Of a stretch of DNA of 64,000 nucleotides, positions 15,295-23,554 are shown one piece after another. Origin of the DNA: Paenibacillus sp. UNC451MF (GTDB taxonomy: Bacteria > Bacillota > Bacilli > Paenibacillales > NBRC-103111); NCBI RefSeq assembly GCF_000686845.1, contig NZ_JMLS01000008.1, positions 248,001 through 312,000 of the forward strand, given 5' to 3'. Every line of letters starts with the position of its first letter. The stretch's first letter is position 1. The notes beneath the pieces were generated by a model. The model was given only the letters and a program-made list of their open reading frames with translations, was not told where the DNA came from and ran no database searches. Position numbers and translations under genes: made by a program.

Positions 15295-16038
15295 CTATTC
15301 AAATTCATAGCATTTATGTTGTTCTATAAAAGTCATATCTCCTGTTTTTCCAATATATTGTTCCATTGTATCGTCATAATGCATTAAGAATACACTGCTT
15401 TGAATGTGTCTGGGTAAAGTTAATAATTCTTCAAGGCTAGCATGCACGAAACCAGGTGAGGAGAATTGGCAGTCATGTAAAATATACTTGCACCTGTGCC
15501 TATCATATAAATTCGTCAGAAGTGTTGGGTTGAACTGGGTATCGGCACTGTAAAAAACATGATTATTCAACAGAACAGAATAGCTGGGCTTGTCAGGAAT
15601 ATGTTCTGAGCGGATCGTCTCTATGATGAATCCTGGTGAAATTTCTGAAGGAGATCCTTCTTCTAGAGGTACGACTTCAAAATAATCATGCAAGCTCGTA
15701 AATCCTTCTGCTTTATTCTCAAGACCACCTCTGAGGGAGTGGTTCCACAATGATTCCAAGACTCTAGAAGGTACGAACAGCTTCATTTTTTTCTTATACC
15801 CATATTTGAAGCGAAAGGCAAATTCCTCTAACCCCCCGACATGGTCCGCATGAATATGAGTAATGAGGAGACCGTCAATGCTGTCAATTTGGATATTTAA
15901 TTCATGCAGTGCTCTAGGGGCCGTGGCGCCGCAATCAATTAGTAAAACAAAACCGTTATATGTTACCAAAGCATTATTATTATAATATTTTTTTGAAAAA
16001 GCACTTCCCGTGCCGATCATCTGAATTTGCAGGCTCAC
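15295..16038 (-). CDS. MBL-fold metallohydrolase (RNase Z-like group)
   Basis: The 247-residue protein has the metallo-beta-lactamase core: MIGTGSAFSKKYYNNNAL at the start, the metal motif THIHADHVGG, a later SADTQFN with the bridging Asp, and a final LMHYDD with a histidine ligand. The GTGSAFS opening places it near the RNase Z/ElaC and YhfI-like phosphodiesterase group rather than true lactamases. It lacks the long flexible exosite arm of RNase Z, so tRNA processing is unlikely. The start follows GGAGGATCG on the minus strand. It is a stand-alone gene. Confidence 0.83.
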   Translation of the reverse strand: MSLQIQMIGTGSAFSKKYYNNNALVTYNGFVLLIDCGATAPRALHELNIQIDSIDGLLITHIHADHVGGLEEFAFRFKYGYKKKMKLFVPSRVLESLWNHSLRGGLENKAEGFTSLHDYFEVVPLEEGSPSEISPGFIIETIRSEHIPDKPSYSVLLNNHVFYSADTQFNPTLLTNLYDRHRCKYILHDCQFSSPGFVHASLEELLTLPRHIQSSVFLMHYDDTMEQYIGKTGDMTFIEQHKCYEFE

Positions 16039-16128
16039 AAACGATCCTCCACTCGTGGTTCCATAGCACTTATGTCAATTTAAATCTACCATGTCTTTGA
16101 TCCCATTTACAAGGAAAAATTTACAATG

Positions 16129-16290
16129 CTATTTTGATTTCATTTGCTTAAGAATGAAGGAGTCCAGCTTTTGGCTAATGGCTAACACATCGGGATGTCC
16201 GAAATTGTACTGGTGCTTCACTACAACTTGCGCCAAATCCTTTTTGAGAGCCTCAATTTCCTCCTCTAGTCGGACTGGGTCTGATGACAT
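16129..16290 (-). CDS. Spo0E-like aspartyl-phosphate phosphatase
   Basis: This 53-residue frame is short and easily missed. It reads MSSDPVRLEEEIEALKKDLA, then HPDVLAISQKLDSFILKQMK. The two-helix layout and the SQKLD motif (family consensus SQELD, with the catalytic-site acidic residue) identify it as a Spo0E/YisI/YnzD-type phosphatase that removes phosphate from Spo0A and delays sporulation. A GGAGATGG ribosome site lies before the ATG. It is 90 bases from the metallohydrolase gene on the same strand and 1.4 kb from the sporulation-type kinase. Confidence 0.85.
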   Translation of the reverse strand: MSSDPVRLEEEIEALKKDLAQVVVKHQYNFGHPDVLAISQKLDSFILKQMKSK

Positions 16291-16658
16291 GCTACCATCT
16301 CCATATGACAGATTCTGTATGATTCCGATAATTGCAATATACCATGTTTATTCTAGAAAACAAAGCTTACTCCTATATCGTCATATAATATGATTTTTGT
16401 TATGGCAGCCTCTTTTTTTATTTCCCGGGGAAGCGCAGAAAACGTCAGACCGCTGCAATTTCCGATACAAAAATCCAATAGGGTATTGCAAAATTGGCGT
16501 ATTTTGTATGTAATGTTATGAAGACTGTTACTTTCAACTATATCTAGTTTAAGATAAAAACATTTTTTTTGTTTAATAAGGAAAAGAGCGCAACTCTTTC
16601 CATTGATCTGAGTATAAGCATATAGAACAAAGTACAAGACACGATGGAGGTTGCTGGG
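16291..16658. other. Intergenic region without a supported gene
   Basis: This 368-base AT-rich stretch holds the upstream sequences of the Spo0E-like gene (minus) and the stalk-domain gene (plus). A 94-codon frame on the minus strand has no ribosome site and a composition unlike neighbouring proteins. I see no convincing promoter or RNA structure. Confidence 0.5.
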
Positions 16659-17279
16659 ATGTTTAAAGTGCCACGGATGCTAACGCTGGTGCTCTCTTTA
16701 TCGCTCTTTGGAGCAACGGGGGCTATGGCCAGTTCAATATGGGGAGATTACGAAGGCTTCAGTAAGGTTAAATTGGTTATTAATGATGTAGAGAAGCAGT
16801 TCAAAGATAATGAGACTCCTGCTTTTCTAGTAAAAGGCAACGCGGTTCTACCAGTACGCGCCTTATCCGACTCGCTGCAATCTCTTGTCCGTTGGGATGA
16901 TGGAACAAAAACCGTTTCGGTCTATAAGCCAAACGTTCATATGTTCGTGGCGGAAAAAGTTAACGACGATTACTCTGTGAAGTCTCCATTCGGACGCGTG
17001 CCTAAAGGCAAGAAGATTGATTTTGCTGTATTCGCTCAAGTCGATAGCTTGAAAACACCGTTTTATTCTTTCAAAATATCGATAGAGACGCCAAGCGGCC
17101 AACAAGCGGTTCCAGCTCATGAGAAAATTGTCAACGGCCAAAAAGAGAACTTCTGGTATCCATGGCCATTCTCCGTTTCCTTCAACGAAGCGGGAGATTA
17201 TAAAATTCAATTCTCTATTAAGCTTGATGAAGATGGAGATTATACAGTAGTTTCCGAGAAGGTCATTGTTTCTGAATAA
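16659..17279 (+). CDS. Exported stalk-domain (copper amine oxidase N-terminal-like) protein
   Basis: The 206-residue product has a signal peptide (MFKVPRMLTLVLSLSLFGAT, cleavage near AMA-SS) and one stalk domain, recognisable by KLVINDVEKQFKD, then LPVRALSDSLQSLVRWDDGTKTVSVYKP. The second half is an all-beta region resembling an Ig-like fold (FSVSFNEAGDYKIQFSIKL). ATG 16659 is chosen over ATG 16644 because the latter forms part of the ribosome site ATGGAGG. Such proteins are abundant in Paenibacillus and probably sit at the cell surface. No enzyme activity is predicted. Confidence 0.75.
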   Translation: MFKVPRMLTLVLSLSLFGATGAMASSIWGDYEGFSKVKLVINDVEKQFKDNETPAFLVKGNAVLPVRALSDSLQSLVRWDDGTKTVSVYKPNVHMFVAEKVNDDYSVKSPFGRVPKGKKIDFAVFAQVDSLKTPFYSFKISIETPSGQQAVPAHEKIVNGQKENFWYPWPFSVSFNEAGDYKIQFSIKLDEDGDYTVVSEKVIVSE

Positions 17280-17309
17280 AGGAAACAAGATGAGTCCAAC
17301 TGTGTTACA

Positions 17310-17339
17310 TTGACCTCCATGCACGAAACGTGTTACCAT
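17310..17339 (+). promoter_or_regulatory. Candidate promoter of the DUF1292 gene
   Basis: TTGACC (17310-17315) and TACCAT (17334-17339) are 18 bases apart, about 40 bases before the ATG at 17379. Confidence 0.45.
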
Positions 17340-17378
17340 ACGAGGGATGACTATTTTATTATGAAATGAGGTTTTCCC

Positions 17379-17678
17379 ATGAGCGATCACATACACGACG
17401 AGAACTGTGATCATGACCACGATCACGAAGACGATATTTTTATCGTAACAGATAAAGACGGCGTTGAGCATGAAATGGTTATGGTATATACGTTTGAAGC
17501 AAGCGAGCAACCTTATGCGGTTTTGCTTGACCGTAATGATCCGGAAGCGGACGGGGTTATCTTCAGAATCGAGGAAGAGGATGACGAGGCTTTCTTGGCC
17601 AGCATCGAAGATGAAGAAGAATGGGACCGCGTTGTTCAAATCTACAACCAAATTGTAGAAGAACAAGAGAAAGAGTAA
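17379..17678 (+). CDS. DUF1292 (YrzB-like) acidic protein
   Basis: The 99-residue, very acidic protein has a His/Asp-rich N-terminus (HIHDENCDHDHDHEDD) that could bind metal, followed by the DUF1292 core: IFIVTDKDGVEHEMVMVYTFE, PYAVLLDRND, IFRIEEEDDE and WDRVVQIYN. In Bacillus the family member YrzB is encoded beside yrrK and udk-type genes and has no known function. Here it is monocistronic, ending at a perfect bidirectional terminator. The metal-rich N-terminus is longer than in B. subtilis YrzB. Confidence 0.85.
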   Translation: MSDHIHDENCDHDHDHEDDIFIVTDKDGVEHEMVMVYTFEASEQPYAVLLDRNDPEADGVIFRIEEEDDEAFLASIEDEEEWDRVVQIYNQIVEEQEKE

Positions 17679-17680
17679 TA

Positions 17681-17726
17681 ACAAGCAAAAAACCTTCTTG
17701 CCGTCGCAAGAAGGTTTTTTGCTTGT
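17681..17726. terminator. Perfect bidirectional terminator
   Basis: A 21-pair perfect stem (ACAAGCAAAAAACCTTCTTGC and its complement) with a four-base loop separates the convergent DUF1292 and DUF1885 genes. Internal A and T runs act as the U tract in both directions. Confidence 0.92.
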
Positions 17727-17742
17727 TGTATGGATCAAGGAT

Positions 17743-18162
17743 CTATTTGCGTGGATTGAAATACATGATGCGACCGTTAAATAAATGCAGCTCGGCCTTC
17801 CAAAGCTTGGCCAAGTATTTGCAAAACTCGTTGCCTTTGGACTTGTCACCATGCGTGCAATCGTCAGGAAGAACGACTTGAATGTAATTACGCTCGTTAT
17901 CCCCGGTTTGGTCCTTGCCCGAACCCATGAGGATATATTTGTACAAAGCGTTTTTACCTTTGAGGTAGAACCATTTACCCTCGCCTTCCGGTTTGGTTTC
18001 AATGGTGTAGGGGAACCCGGCGTCCTCATAATCCCAGCCAAGCTGTTTGCCAGTGAGATTAAGCTGCTCTTTGTAGTGCAGCAGTTGATCTTTCAATTCA
18101 TCCAAAGTTAAGGAAGAAACGGTGGAGCCATCTACAAACTTAATATAAGCGCTTTGAGCCAT
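17743..18162 (-). CDS. DUF1885 family protein
   Basis: The 139-residue protein has the DUF1885 pattern: QSAYIKFVDGSTVSSLTLDE at the start, GKQLGWDYEDAGFPYTIE in the middle, WFYLKG, and the conserved end CTHGDKSKGNEFCKYLAKL with LHLFNGRIMYFNPRK. A structure is known for a Bacillus member but no function is assigned. It is divergent from the HAD phosphatase gene and convergent with DUF1292. Confidence 0.85.
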   Translation of the reverse strand: MAQSAYIKFVDGSTVSSLTLDELKDQLLHYKEQLNLTGKQLGWDYEDAGFPYTIETKPEGEGKWFYLKGKNALYKYILMGSGKDQTGDNERNYIQVVLPDDCTHGDKSKGNEFCKYLAKLWKAELHLFNGRIMYFNPRK

Positions 18163-18243
18163 TACCGATACACCTGCCTGTAAAATGGACTGGAAAGGTT
18201 TTCATCATTCATAATAAGAACATCATAGCATTTCAAGGCTGGA

Positions 18244-18271
18244 TTGACAATATGATGAACCGTTGTATCAT
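18244..18271 (+). promoter_or_regulatory. SigA promoter of the HAD gene
   Basis: Consensus TTGACA (18244-18249) and TATCAT (18266-18271) with a 16-base spacer, about 45 bases before the GTG at 18319. Confidence 0.65.
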
Positions 18272-18318
18272 TATGGAGGATATACTGAAATGGTTGTACA
18301 GAGAGAGGAGACAGAAGA

Positions 18319-19125
18319 GTGAAAAAATTTAAAGGTTATATGCTTGTAACGGATATGGACGGCACTTTATTAGACAGCAATAAAACAATCAGTATTGAAA
18401 ACAAACAAGCGATTGAACGCTTTGTAGCGGAGGGCGGAATATTCACGCTGGCTACAGGAAGAATAGCGAGCTCGGTGAAGCGTTTCGCTGATGTACTCCC
18501 ATTGGGAGCACCAGCTATATTATACAACGGCTCCATGATTTACGATTTTGCCACGGAGAAAGTCGTTTGGCAGAGAACGCTGGAGAGGTCCGTAACATCG
18601 ATTCTAGAACAAGTAATAGAGAAATTTCCTGAGGTTGGCGTGGAGATATACTGCGGCAGTGAACCCTATTTTCTTCGAGAGAACAGGATTACGGACCATC
18701 ATCGTAGAATGGAAAGCTTTATGAGGCCCATGACACAAGATATGCATCAATTGACCGAGCCATGGTTAAAGGTGCTGCTGGCATGGGAGCCAGAACGTCT
18801 TAATGAGGTTGAGACCTATGCAGCTCAATTCACTGAGCATTTTACTTGGGTTCGATCTGATGACAAGTACTTGGAAATATTGCCTGCTGAAACGACTAAA
18901 GGACATGCCCTTGAGGAATTAATAAAATTGACGGGGATCGAGTTATCCCGATGTATTGCGATGGGGGATCATTTAAATGATCTTGAAATGCTTCGCAGAG
19001 CAGGAGTTGGAGTTGCTGTGGCTAATGCCCATGCATCACTTGTGGAAGTCTCTAACCGATCGTGTAAGCACCATAACGAACATGCGGTGGCCGATGTGAT
19101 CGAGTGGCTGGAAAGTCAAGTGTAG
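18319..19125 (+). CDS. Cof-type HAD-superfamily IIB hydrolase
   Basis: The 268-residue protein starts at GTG (ribosome site GAGAGAGGAG) and has all HAD motifs: motif I VTDMDGTLLD with the nucleophile Asp, motif II ATGR, Lys in motif III (ETTKGHALEEL), and motif IV MGDHLNDLEML. The large cap insertion between motifs II and III is of type IIB, as in YwpJ, YkrA and YcsE of Bacillus. These phosphatases act on sugar phosphates and nucleotide or vitamin intermediates. The exact substrate is unknown. Confidence 0.88.
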   Translation: MKKFKGYMLVTDMDGTLLDSNKTISIENKQAIERFVAEGGIFTLATGRIASSVKRFADVLPLGAPAILYNGSMIYDFATEKVVWQRTLERSVTSILEQVIEKFPEVGVEIYCGSEPYFLRENRITDHHRRMESFMRPMTQDMHQLTEPWLKVLLAWEPERLNEVETYAAQFTEHFTWVRSDDKYLEILPAETTKGHALEELIKLTGIELSRCIAMGDHLNDLEMLRRAGVGVAVANAHASLVEVSNRSCKHHNEHAVADVIEWLESQV

Positions 19126-19140
19126 CAGCTACGAAAAATA

Positions 19141-19183
19141 AAAAAGGGAACACGCTCATGATACGCTGCGTGTTCCCTTTTTC
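19141..19183. terminator. Bidirectional terminator between the HAD gene and speA
   Basis: AAGGGAACACGC pairs with GCGTGTTCCCTT. A runs lie before and T runs after the stem, serving both convergent genes. Confidence 0.88.
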
Positions 19184-19215
19184 TTATTGGACGAAATCAT
19201 TTATCACGATTCCTG

Positions 19216-20691
19216 CTAGAAAATAGCCTGAGTCTCAACAATAACCTTTACATTCTCAATACTTCTGTCCTCAGGTCCTTTAACAGGAAGCCCTACTTCT
19301 ACATGTTCGGTAATATAGTCGATAAGATCTTGAGAGATGACCTCACCCGGCAGAAGAATCGGAATACCCGGAGGGTATACATATATGAATTCCGCGATGA
19401 TTCGATCAGCGGATTCCTTGAACGGTACAATCTCCGTATCGCCATAGAATGCGTCACGCGGCGTCAAGGTTAGCTGAGGAATTTTCGGAATTTTGATGAC
19501 CAATTCGTTAACTTCACGTAAATTGTAGTTTTGGCTGGAAAGTTCTCTTAAAGCTGTCAACAAAATGTCGATGTTTTCCTGAGTGTCACCAGGCGTAACA
19601 AGGCACAAAATGTTGTATAAATCACTTAGCTCAACTTCGATGTTGTAATGCTCGCGAAGCCAGTTCTCTGCATCATATCCCGTTATGCCAAGATGTCTAA
19701 CGTGAATATTTACTTTGGTTGGATCGTGGTCGAACGTGGCTTCTTTACCTAGAATTTCTTCACCGAAGCAGCTAAGTCCAGGAATCTCATTAATGGATTT
19801 GCGGGCAAATTGAGCCAGTTCAATAGCACGGTTGGCAAGCTCTTCTCCATTCAATGCCAGATGCCTGCGAGCCGCATCAAGCGACGCCAGAAGAACATAG
19901 GAGGTGGACGTTGTAGTCAGCATGCTGATAATCGTTTTGGCACGACGAACGTTGATTCTGCCTTCCTTAATATTCAGAACAGAGCTCTGTGTCATTGAGC
20001 CTCCAAGCTTGTGAACGCTAGTAGCGGCCATATCGGCACCCGCACTCATAGCGGACATAGGCAGCTTGTCGTTGAAGTGAATAAGAACGCCGTGAGCTTC
20101 ATCTACCAATACAGGTATGTTAAAGCTATGAACTAAATCCACAATTTCTTTCAGGTTGGCACAAACACCGTAATAAGTCGGGTTAATGACAAGTACGGCT
20201 TTGGCGTCAGGATGCTTCTCAAGCGCACGTTTAACGGAACGTGTAGTAATTCCATGATCGATCCCTAAATTCTCATCACGGACAGGCGAAATGAAGACAG
20301 GCTTGGCTCCGGCAAAAATAATGGCGGACATAATGGACTTATGTACATTCCGCGGCACAATAATTTTATCGCCTTGGGAGCAAACCGTTAAGATCATTGT
20401 CATGATGGCGCCGCTGGTGCCTTGTACGGAAAAGAACGTATGGTCAGCCCCGAAGGCATCGGCTGCAAGCATTTGAGCTTCTTCGATGACACCCGTCGGC
20501 TGATGCAGGTCATCAAGCGGTGCTATATTGATAAGGTCGATGGACAGGGCGTTGTCTCCGATAAAATGTCGGAACTCCGGGTCCATCCCGACTCCTTTTT
20601 TATGGCCTGGAATATGGAATTGAACGGGATTGCGCTCTGCGTGCTGCTTCAAAGCAGTAAAAAGAGGAGTACGTTGATGATCCACTGTCAT
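19216..20691 (-). CDS. speA: Arginine decarboxylase, Orn/Lys/Arg decarboxylase family I
   Basis: At 491 residues it matches B. subtilis SpeA (490). It has the start FHIPGHKKGVG, the GTSGA phosphate-binding turn, the VDEAHG segment with the PLP-contacting Asp and His, and the pyridoxal lysine in TSVHKLGGSMTQ. The C-terminal domain ends with YPPGIPILLPGE. The enzyme converts arginine to agmatine for polyamine synthesis in the cytoplasm. speE and speB are not in this window. Lysine or ornithine specificity cannot be excluded from sequence alone. It lacks the N-terminal wing domain of inducible acid-resistance enzymes. Confidence 0.85.
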   Translation of the reverse strand: MTVDHQRTPLFTALKQHAERNPVQFHIPGHKKGVGMDPEFRHFIGDNALSIDLINIAPLDDLHQPTGVIEEAQMLAADAFGADHTFFSVQGTSGAIMTMILTVCSQGDKIIVPRNVHKSIMSAIIFAGAKPVFISPVRDENLGIDHGITTRSVKRALEKHPDAKAVLVINPTYYGVCANLKEIVDLVHSFNIPVLVDEAHGVLIHFNDKLPMSAMSAGADMAATSVHKLGGSMTQSSVLNIKEGRINVRRAKTIISMLTTTSTSYVLLASLDAARRHLALNGEELANRAIELAQFARKSINEIPGLSCFGEEILGKEATFDHDPTKVNIHVRHLGITGYDAENWLREHYNIEVELSDLYNILCLVTPGDTQENIDILLTALRELSSQNYNLREVNELVIKIPKIPQLTLTPRDAFYGDTEIVPFKESADRIIAEFIYVYPPGIPILLPGEVISQDLIDYITEHVEVGLPVKGPEDRSIENVKVIVETQAIF

Positions 20692-20957
20692 GCCTACCTT
20701 TCATAGTAAAATAAAGACGGGTTGAGGCCCAATATGGACCCCAACCAAGTAATACTAAACCAAAATGGGACAAGGATGCAAGGGGATTTTTTGACGTTTA
20801 ACAAAACTTAACGAGCGGCTTAGGGAATTCTTATCTGCAGGGTAGTGGGAACCCGAAGCAGACCGCGGTTTTGTCGAATTTGTTAATCTTGGGGGAGTTT
20901 ATTTTCCTATAGAAAAAAATTATGATACCATAGCAATATACTTTTAATTGGGAGGCA

Positions 20958-22151
20958 ATGGATAACACTATGAAAAAACAGCTGGCCATTATAATGGTAC
21001 TGCTGATGACGATATTTATCGGCTTCGGCATCATCATTCCGGTGCTTCCTGATGCGGTAACGGGATCTGGAGCCAGCAGCTTCCATCTGGGCATGCTGCT
21101 GTCGATCTATTCATTGGCTTCATTCCTCATGTCGCCAATCTGGGGCAGTATTTCTGACCGTATAGGCAGAAGACCGCTGATTATGATAGGAACGCTTGGT
21201 TTTAGCGTAAGCTTTTTCATATTCGGACTAGCGGATGGCAACTTGCTGCTGATGTATGCTTCACGTATACTGGGCGGACTGTTCTCTGGTGCTGCGACAG
21301 CTTGCGCAGTAGCTTATGTTGCTGATATTACGACAGAAGAAAATCGCACAAAAGGGATGGGACTTGTCGGAATGTCCATCGGACTCGGTTTTATTTTTGG
21401 ACCTGCGGTCGGAGGGATTTTAAGTCAATGGGGTTACCAGGTTCCGTTTTTTGCATCCGCAATCTTGGCATTGCTGACTTTTCTGTTCGCACTGGTCATG
21501 CTGCCAGAATCGCTTAGTGAGGACAAGCGGCGCAAGCCGCAAGCAAATGGTCCTAAGCCTTCACGTTGGACAGCCTTTGTAGGTTCGTTAAAGTATTTGT
21601 ATGTGCTGTCCTTCTTCGTATCGTTCACTCTGGCCGGGCTTGAAGCTACGCTCCTTTTGTTCGAAAAGGACAAAATCGGAGCCACTTCGTTGGATTTGGG
21701 GATTATGTTTGCGGTCAGCGGAGTAGTTGGAGCATTGATTCAAGGTGGTGTCGTCCGAAGATTTATCAAAAAAGGCGACGAAGCACGCGTTGTTGGAATC
21801 GGATTGATTTTATCCGCAATCGGTTTTGTGTTAATTTTGTTCTCCACCAATTTAGTTACCGCTTCCATCTATTTGTCAGTATTTGGTGCAGGTAATGCAC
21901 TGATTCGTCCTTGTGTGACATCGTTGATTACGCAAAAAACGAAGGTAGGGCAAGGGGTCGCTTCAGGACTAAGCTCATCTATGGATAGCTTGGGAAGAAT
22001 TACAGGGCCGTTGCTTGGAGCGGGAATATATCAATACAGTCAGAATCTTCCGTTCTATACTGGAGCCATTTTATCAGTGGCAGCACTATACTTGTTATAC
22101 CGGTTTATGGCGGTCGACAAGGAAGCATCTACTCTTAGTCAACGTGCTTAA
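20958..22151 (+). CDS. MFS transporter, DHA1 (TetA-like) drug efflux family
   Basis: About 395 residues with twelve predicted membrane helices. Motif A is GSISDRIGRRPLIMIG in the loop after helix 2, and the antiporter motif C is GLGFIFGPAVGG in helix 5, both typical of proton/drug antiporters of the TetA/NorA group. Either ATG 20958 or ATG 20970 may be the start; the GGAGG site is two bases before the first and 14 before the second, and the second (MKKQLAIIMVLL) looks more natural. The substrate is not predictable. A terminator follows at 22195. Confidence 0.83.
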   Translation: MDNTMKKQLAIIMVLLMTIFIGFGIIIPVLPDAVTGSGASSFHLGMLLSIYSLASFLMSPIWGSISDRIGRRPLIMIGTLGFSVSFFIFGLADGNLLLMYASRILGGLFSGAATACAVAYVADITTEENRTKGMGLVGMSIGLGFIFGPAVGGILSQWGYQVPFFASAILALLTFLFALVMLPESLSEDKRRKPQANGPKPSRWTAFVGSLKYLYVLSFFVSFTLAGLEATLLLFEKDKIGATSLDLGIMFAVSGVVGALIQGGVVRRFIKKGDEARVVGIGLILSAIGFVLILFSTNLVTASIYLSVFGAGNALIRPCVTSLITQKTKVGQGVASGLSSSMDSLGRITGPLLGAGIYQYSQNLPFYTGAILSVAALYLLYRFMAVDKEASTLSQRA

Positions 22152-22194
22152 AAGAATACGGTACATACGTTTTGTTAGTAGTTGGGATATAGGC

Positions 22195-22232
22195 AAAGCC
22201 GCCGGCTCATCATTCTGAGCTCAGGCGGCTTT
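22195..22232 (+). terminator. Terminator after the MFS gene
   Basis: AAAGCCGCC pairs with GGCGGCTTT, with an inner GCTCA/TGAGC stem. It also lies just beyond the end of the LuxR fragment on the other strand. Confidence 0.8.
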
Positions 22233-22243
22233 ATGTATTGTGG

Positions 22244-22486
22244 CTAGAAGTTCGTGAGACAAAATTGTGAGAGCAGGCTCCAGGTAAGCTCGCGTCGGCT
22301 GCTTACTCCCGTCTTCTCGAAGATGGACTTTAAATGATCTTGTACTGTATAAGAGGATATATATAAAGTATGGGCCAGCTCTTTGGTCGAATAGCCTTTC
22401 ACAACCAATTGAACGATTTCCTTCTTACGCACAGATAATCCATATGATTGTAGGAAGGCTGCTGGATTGCCATTCTCATGGATTGA
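22244..22486 (-). pseudogene. 5'-truncated LuxR-family regulator, only the HTH remains
   Basis: The frame encodes [18 protein letters not shown] continuing directly into [20 protein letters not shown] and [20 protein letters not shown], a clear LuxR C-terminal helix-turn-helix with part of its usual linker. The homologous sequence runs upstream of the first possible start (a GTG at 22432, with no ribosome site) into the 3' end of the cytochrome gene and is then closed by a TGA. The N-terminal sensor region is therefore missing, which indicates a deletion remnant. Expression of a solo HTH from the GTG is possible but unlikely. Confidence 0.65.
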
Positions 22487-23396
22487 GCAGCCGATAGATC
22501 ACAGTGATCGCTTCGGCTCGAGTTATTTTTTGATCGGGACGGAAAGTTCCGTCTTCATAGCCGTTGAATAGATGAGCCTCTTGAACGGCACTGATCGCAT
22601 CGCCGGCCCAATAGTCAGAGGGAACGTCTTTGAAGGGGGCAGTGACGTTTGCTTTCAGCATTTCGCTGCGGGACAGAATTGCAGATATCTCAGCACGGGT
22701 AATCGTATTCTTCGGACGAAACGTATGATCGGGATAACCGTTGATAAGTCCATACTCCACAGCTGTAATAATGTAAGTGCGATCTTCTTTATTCGTGCCG
22801 ATGTCGGTCATATCTGATTCAGTGCTGTTGGATAGGAACAATTCCTTGGCTTTGACAAAATAACGAATAAATTCCGCTCGGGTAATATATTGATCCGGTT
22901 TGAAGGAAAGCTTGTCCGTTTCCTTATCCAAGTATCCGTCAATATACTTCTTATCGTATAAAGCGGATATTTCCTTTTGAGCCCAATGTCCTTGTACATC
23001 GACAAAATCCGTAGGGATTCCGTTCAATGATAATACATATTTGGTGACGGCCTTATATTCTTCTTCCGATAAGGAGCCTGGAGCATTATCAGGCATATTG
23101 CGGCTAATAAAATCGTAAGCCTTGTCGTAGGTTCCGATTTTTTTCTTCACATGATCGCTCACCACAGCAGGGAATTTACCGGATCCTTTTCCGTCCGTTG
23201 CATGACAAGCAAGACAATGCTGCTGATAGACGGCTTCCCCACCCTCAGGTGCGGCAGTTACTTGCGCAGCAGGGGGAGCAGCTTCAGCTGTTTTGGTGAA
23301 CCGCAGTTGATGTTGAAACAAGACTCCGCTTGCTACTAATGCACAGCCAAGCAAAATAAGAAAACTCCGTCTAATAGGTCGTTTGCGATGCATCAT
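22476..23396 (-). CDS. Cytochrome c fused to three SLH domains
   Basis: From the ATG at 23396 (ribosome site AAGGAG, spacing six) the product is 306 residues. It has an N-terminal signal or anchor ([19 protein letters not shown]), a class I cytochrome c domain with haem site CLACH (residues 61-65) and distal Met101 in NMPDNAPG, and then three S-layer-homology repeats ([18 protein letters not shown] and [10 protein letters not shown], each ending in an ITRAE motif). It should carry one covalent haem and bind pyruvylated cell-wall polymer, putting an electron carrier outside the membrane. No oxidase or reductase gene is adjacent. The 3' end abuts the LuxR remnant. Confidence 0.85.
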   Translation of the reverse strand: MMHRKRPIRRSFLILLGCALVASGVLFQHQLRFTKTAEAAPPAAQVTAAPEGGEAVYQQHCLACHATDGKGSGKFPAVVSDHVKKKIGTYDKAYDFISRNMPDNAPGSLSEEEYKAVTKYVLSLNGIPTDFVDVQGHWAQKEISALYDKKYIDGYLDKETDKLSFKPDQYITRAEFIRYFVKAKELFLSNSTESDMTDIGTNKEDRTYIITAVEYGLINGYPDHTFRPKNTITRAEISAILSRSEMLKANVTAPFKDVPSDYWAGDAISAVQEAHLFNGYEDGTFRPDQKITRAEAITVIYRLLNP

Positions 23397-23488
23397 AGGG
23401 CACTCCTTATAGTTGTCACTTTTCTCCATTATAAACGAAAAAGATGACAGAAGTGTGAAAAAGTTAACGGTTTTTAGCTATATTTGAT

Positions 23489-23526
23489 GAAAAAAAGCTG
23501 CCCCGTGACTTCCTACCGGGTACAGC
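23489..23526 (-). terminator. Terminator after the exported repeat protein gene
   Basis: On the minus strand AGCTGTACCCGG pairs with CCGGGGCAGCT (imperfect), followed by TTTTTTT. Confidence 0.7.
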
Positions 23527-23554
23527 TCTTGGCGTAAGTATATTTTGGTTGAAG

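Noticed and set aside
16353-16637. A 94-codon minus-strand frame in the gap upstream of the stalk-protein gene
   Set aside because: No ribosome site and no protein-like composition; it lies in AT-rich intergenic DNA.
16863-18041. A 392-codon open frame on the minus strand
   Set aside because: It runs antisense through the stalk-protein gene, the DUF1292 gene, the perfect terminator at 17681 and part of the DUF1885 gene, all of which are well supported. The product has no recognisable domain.
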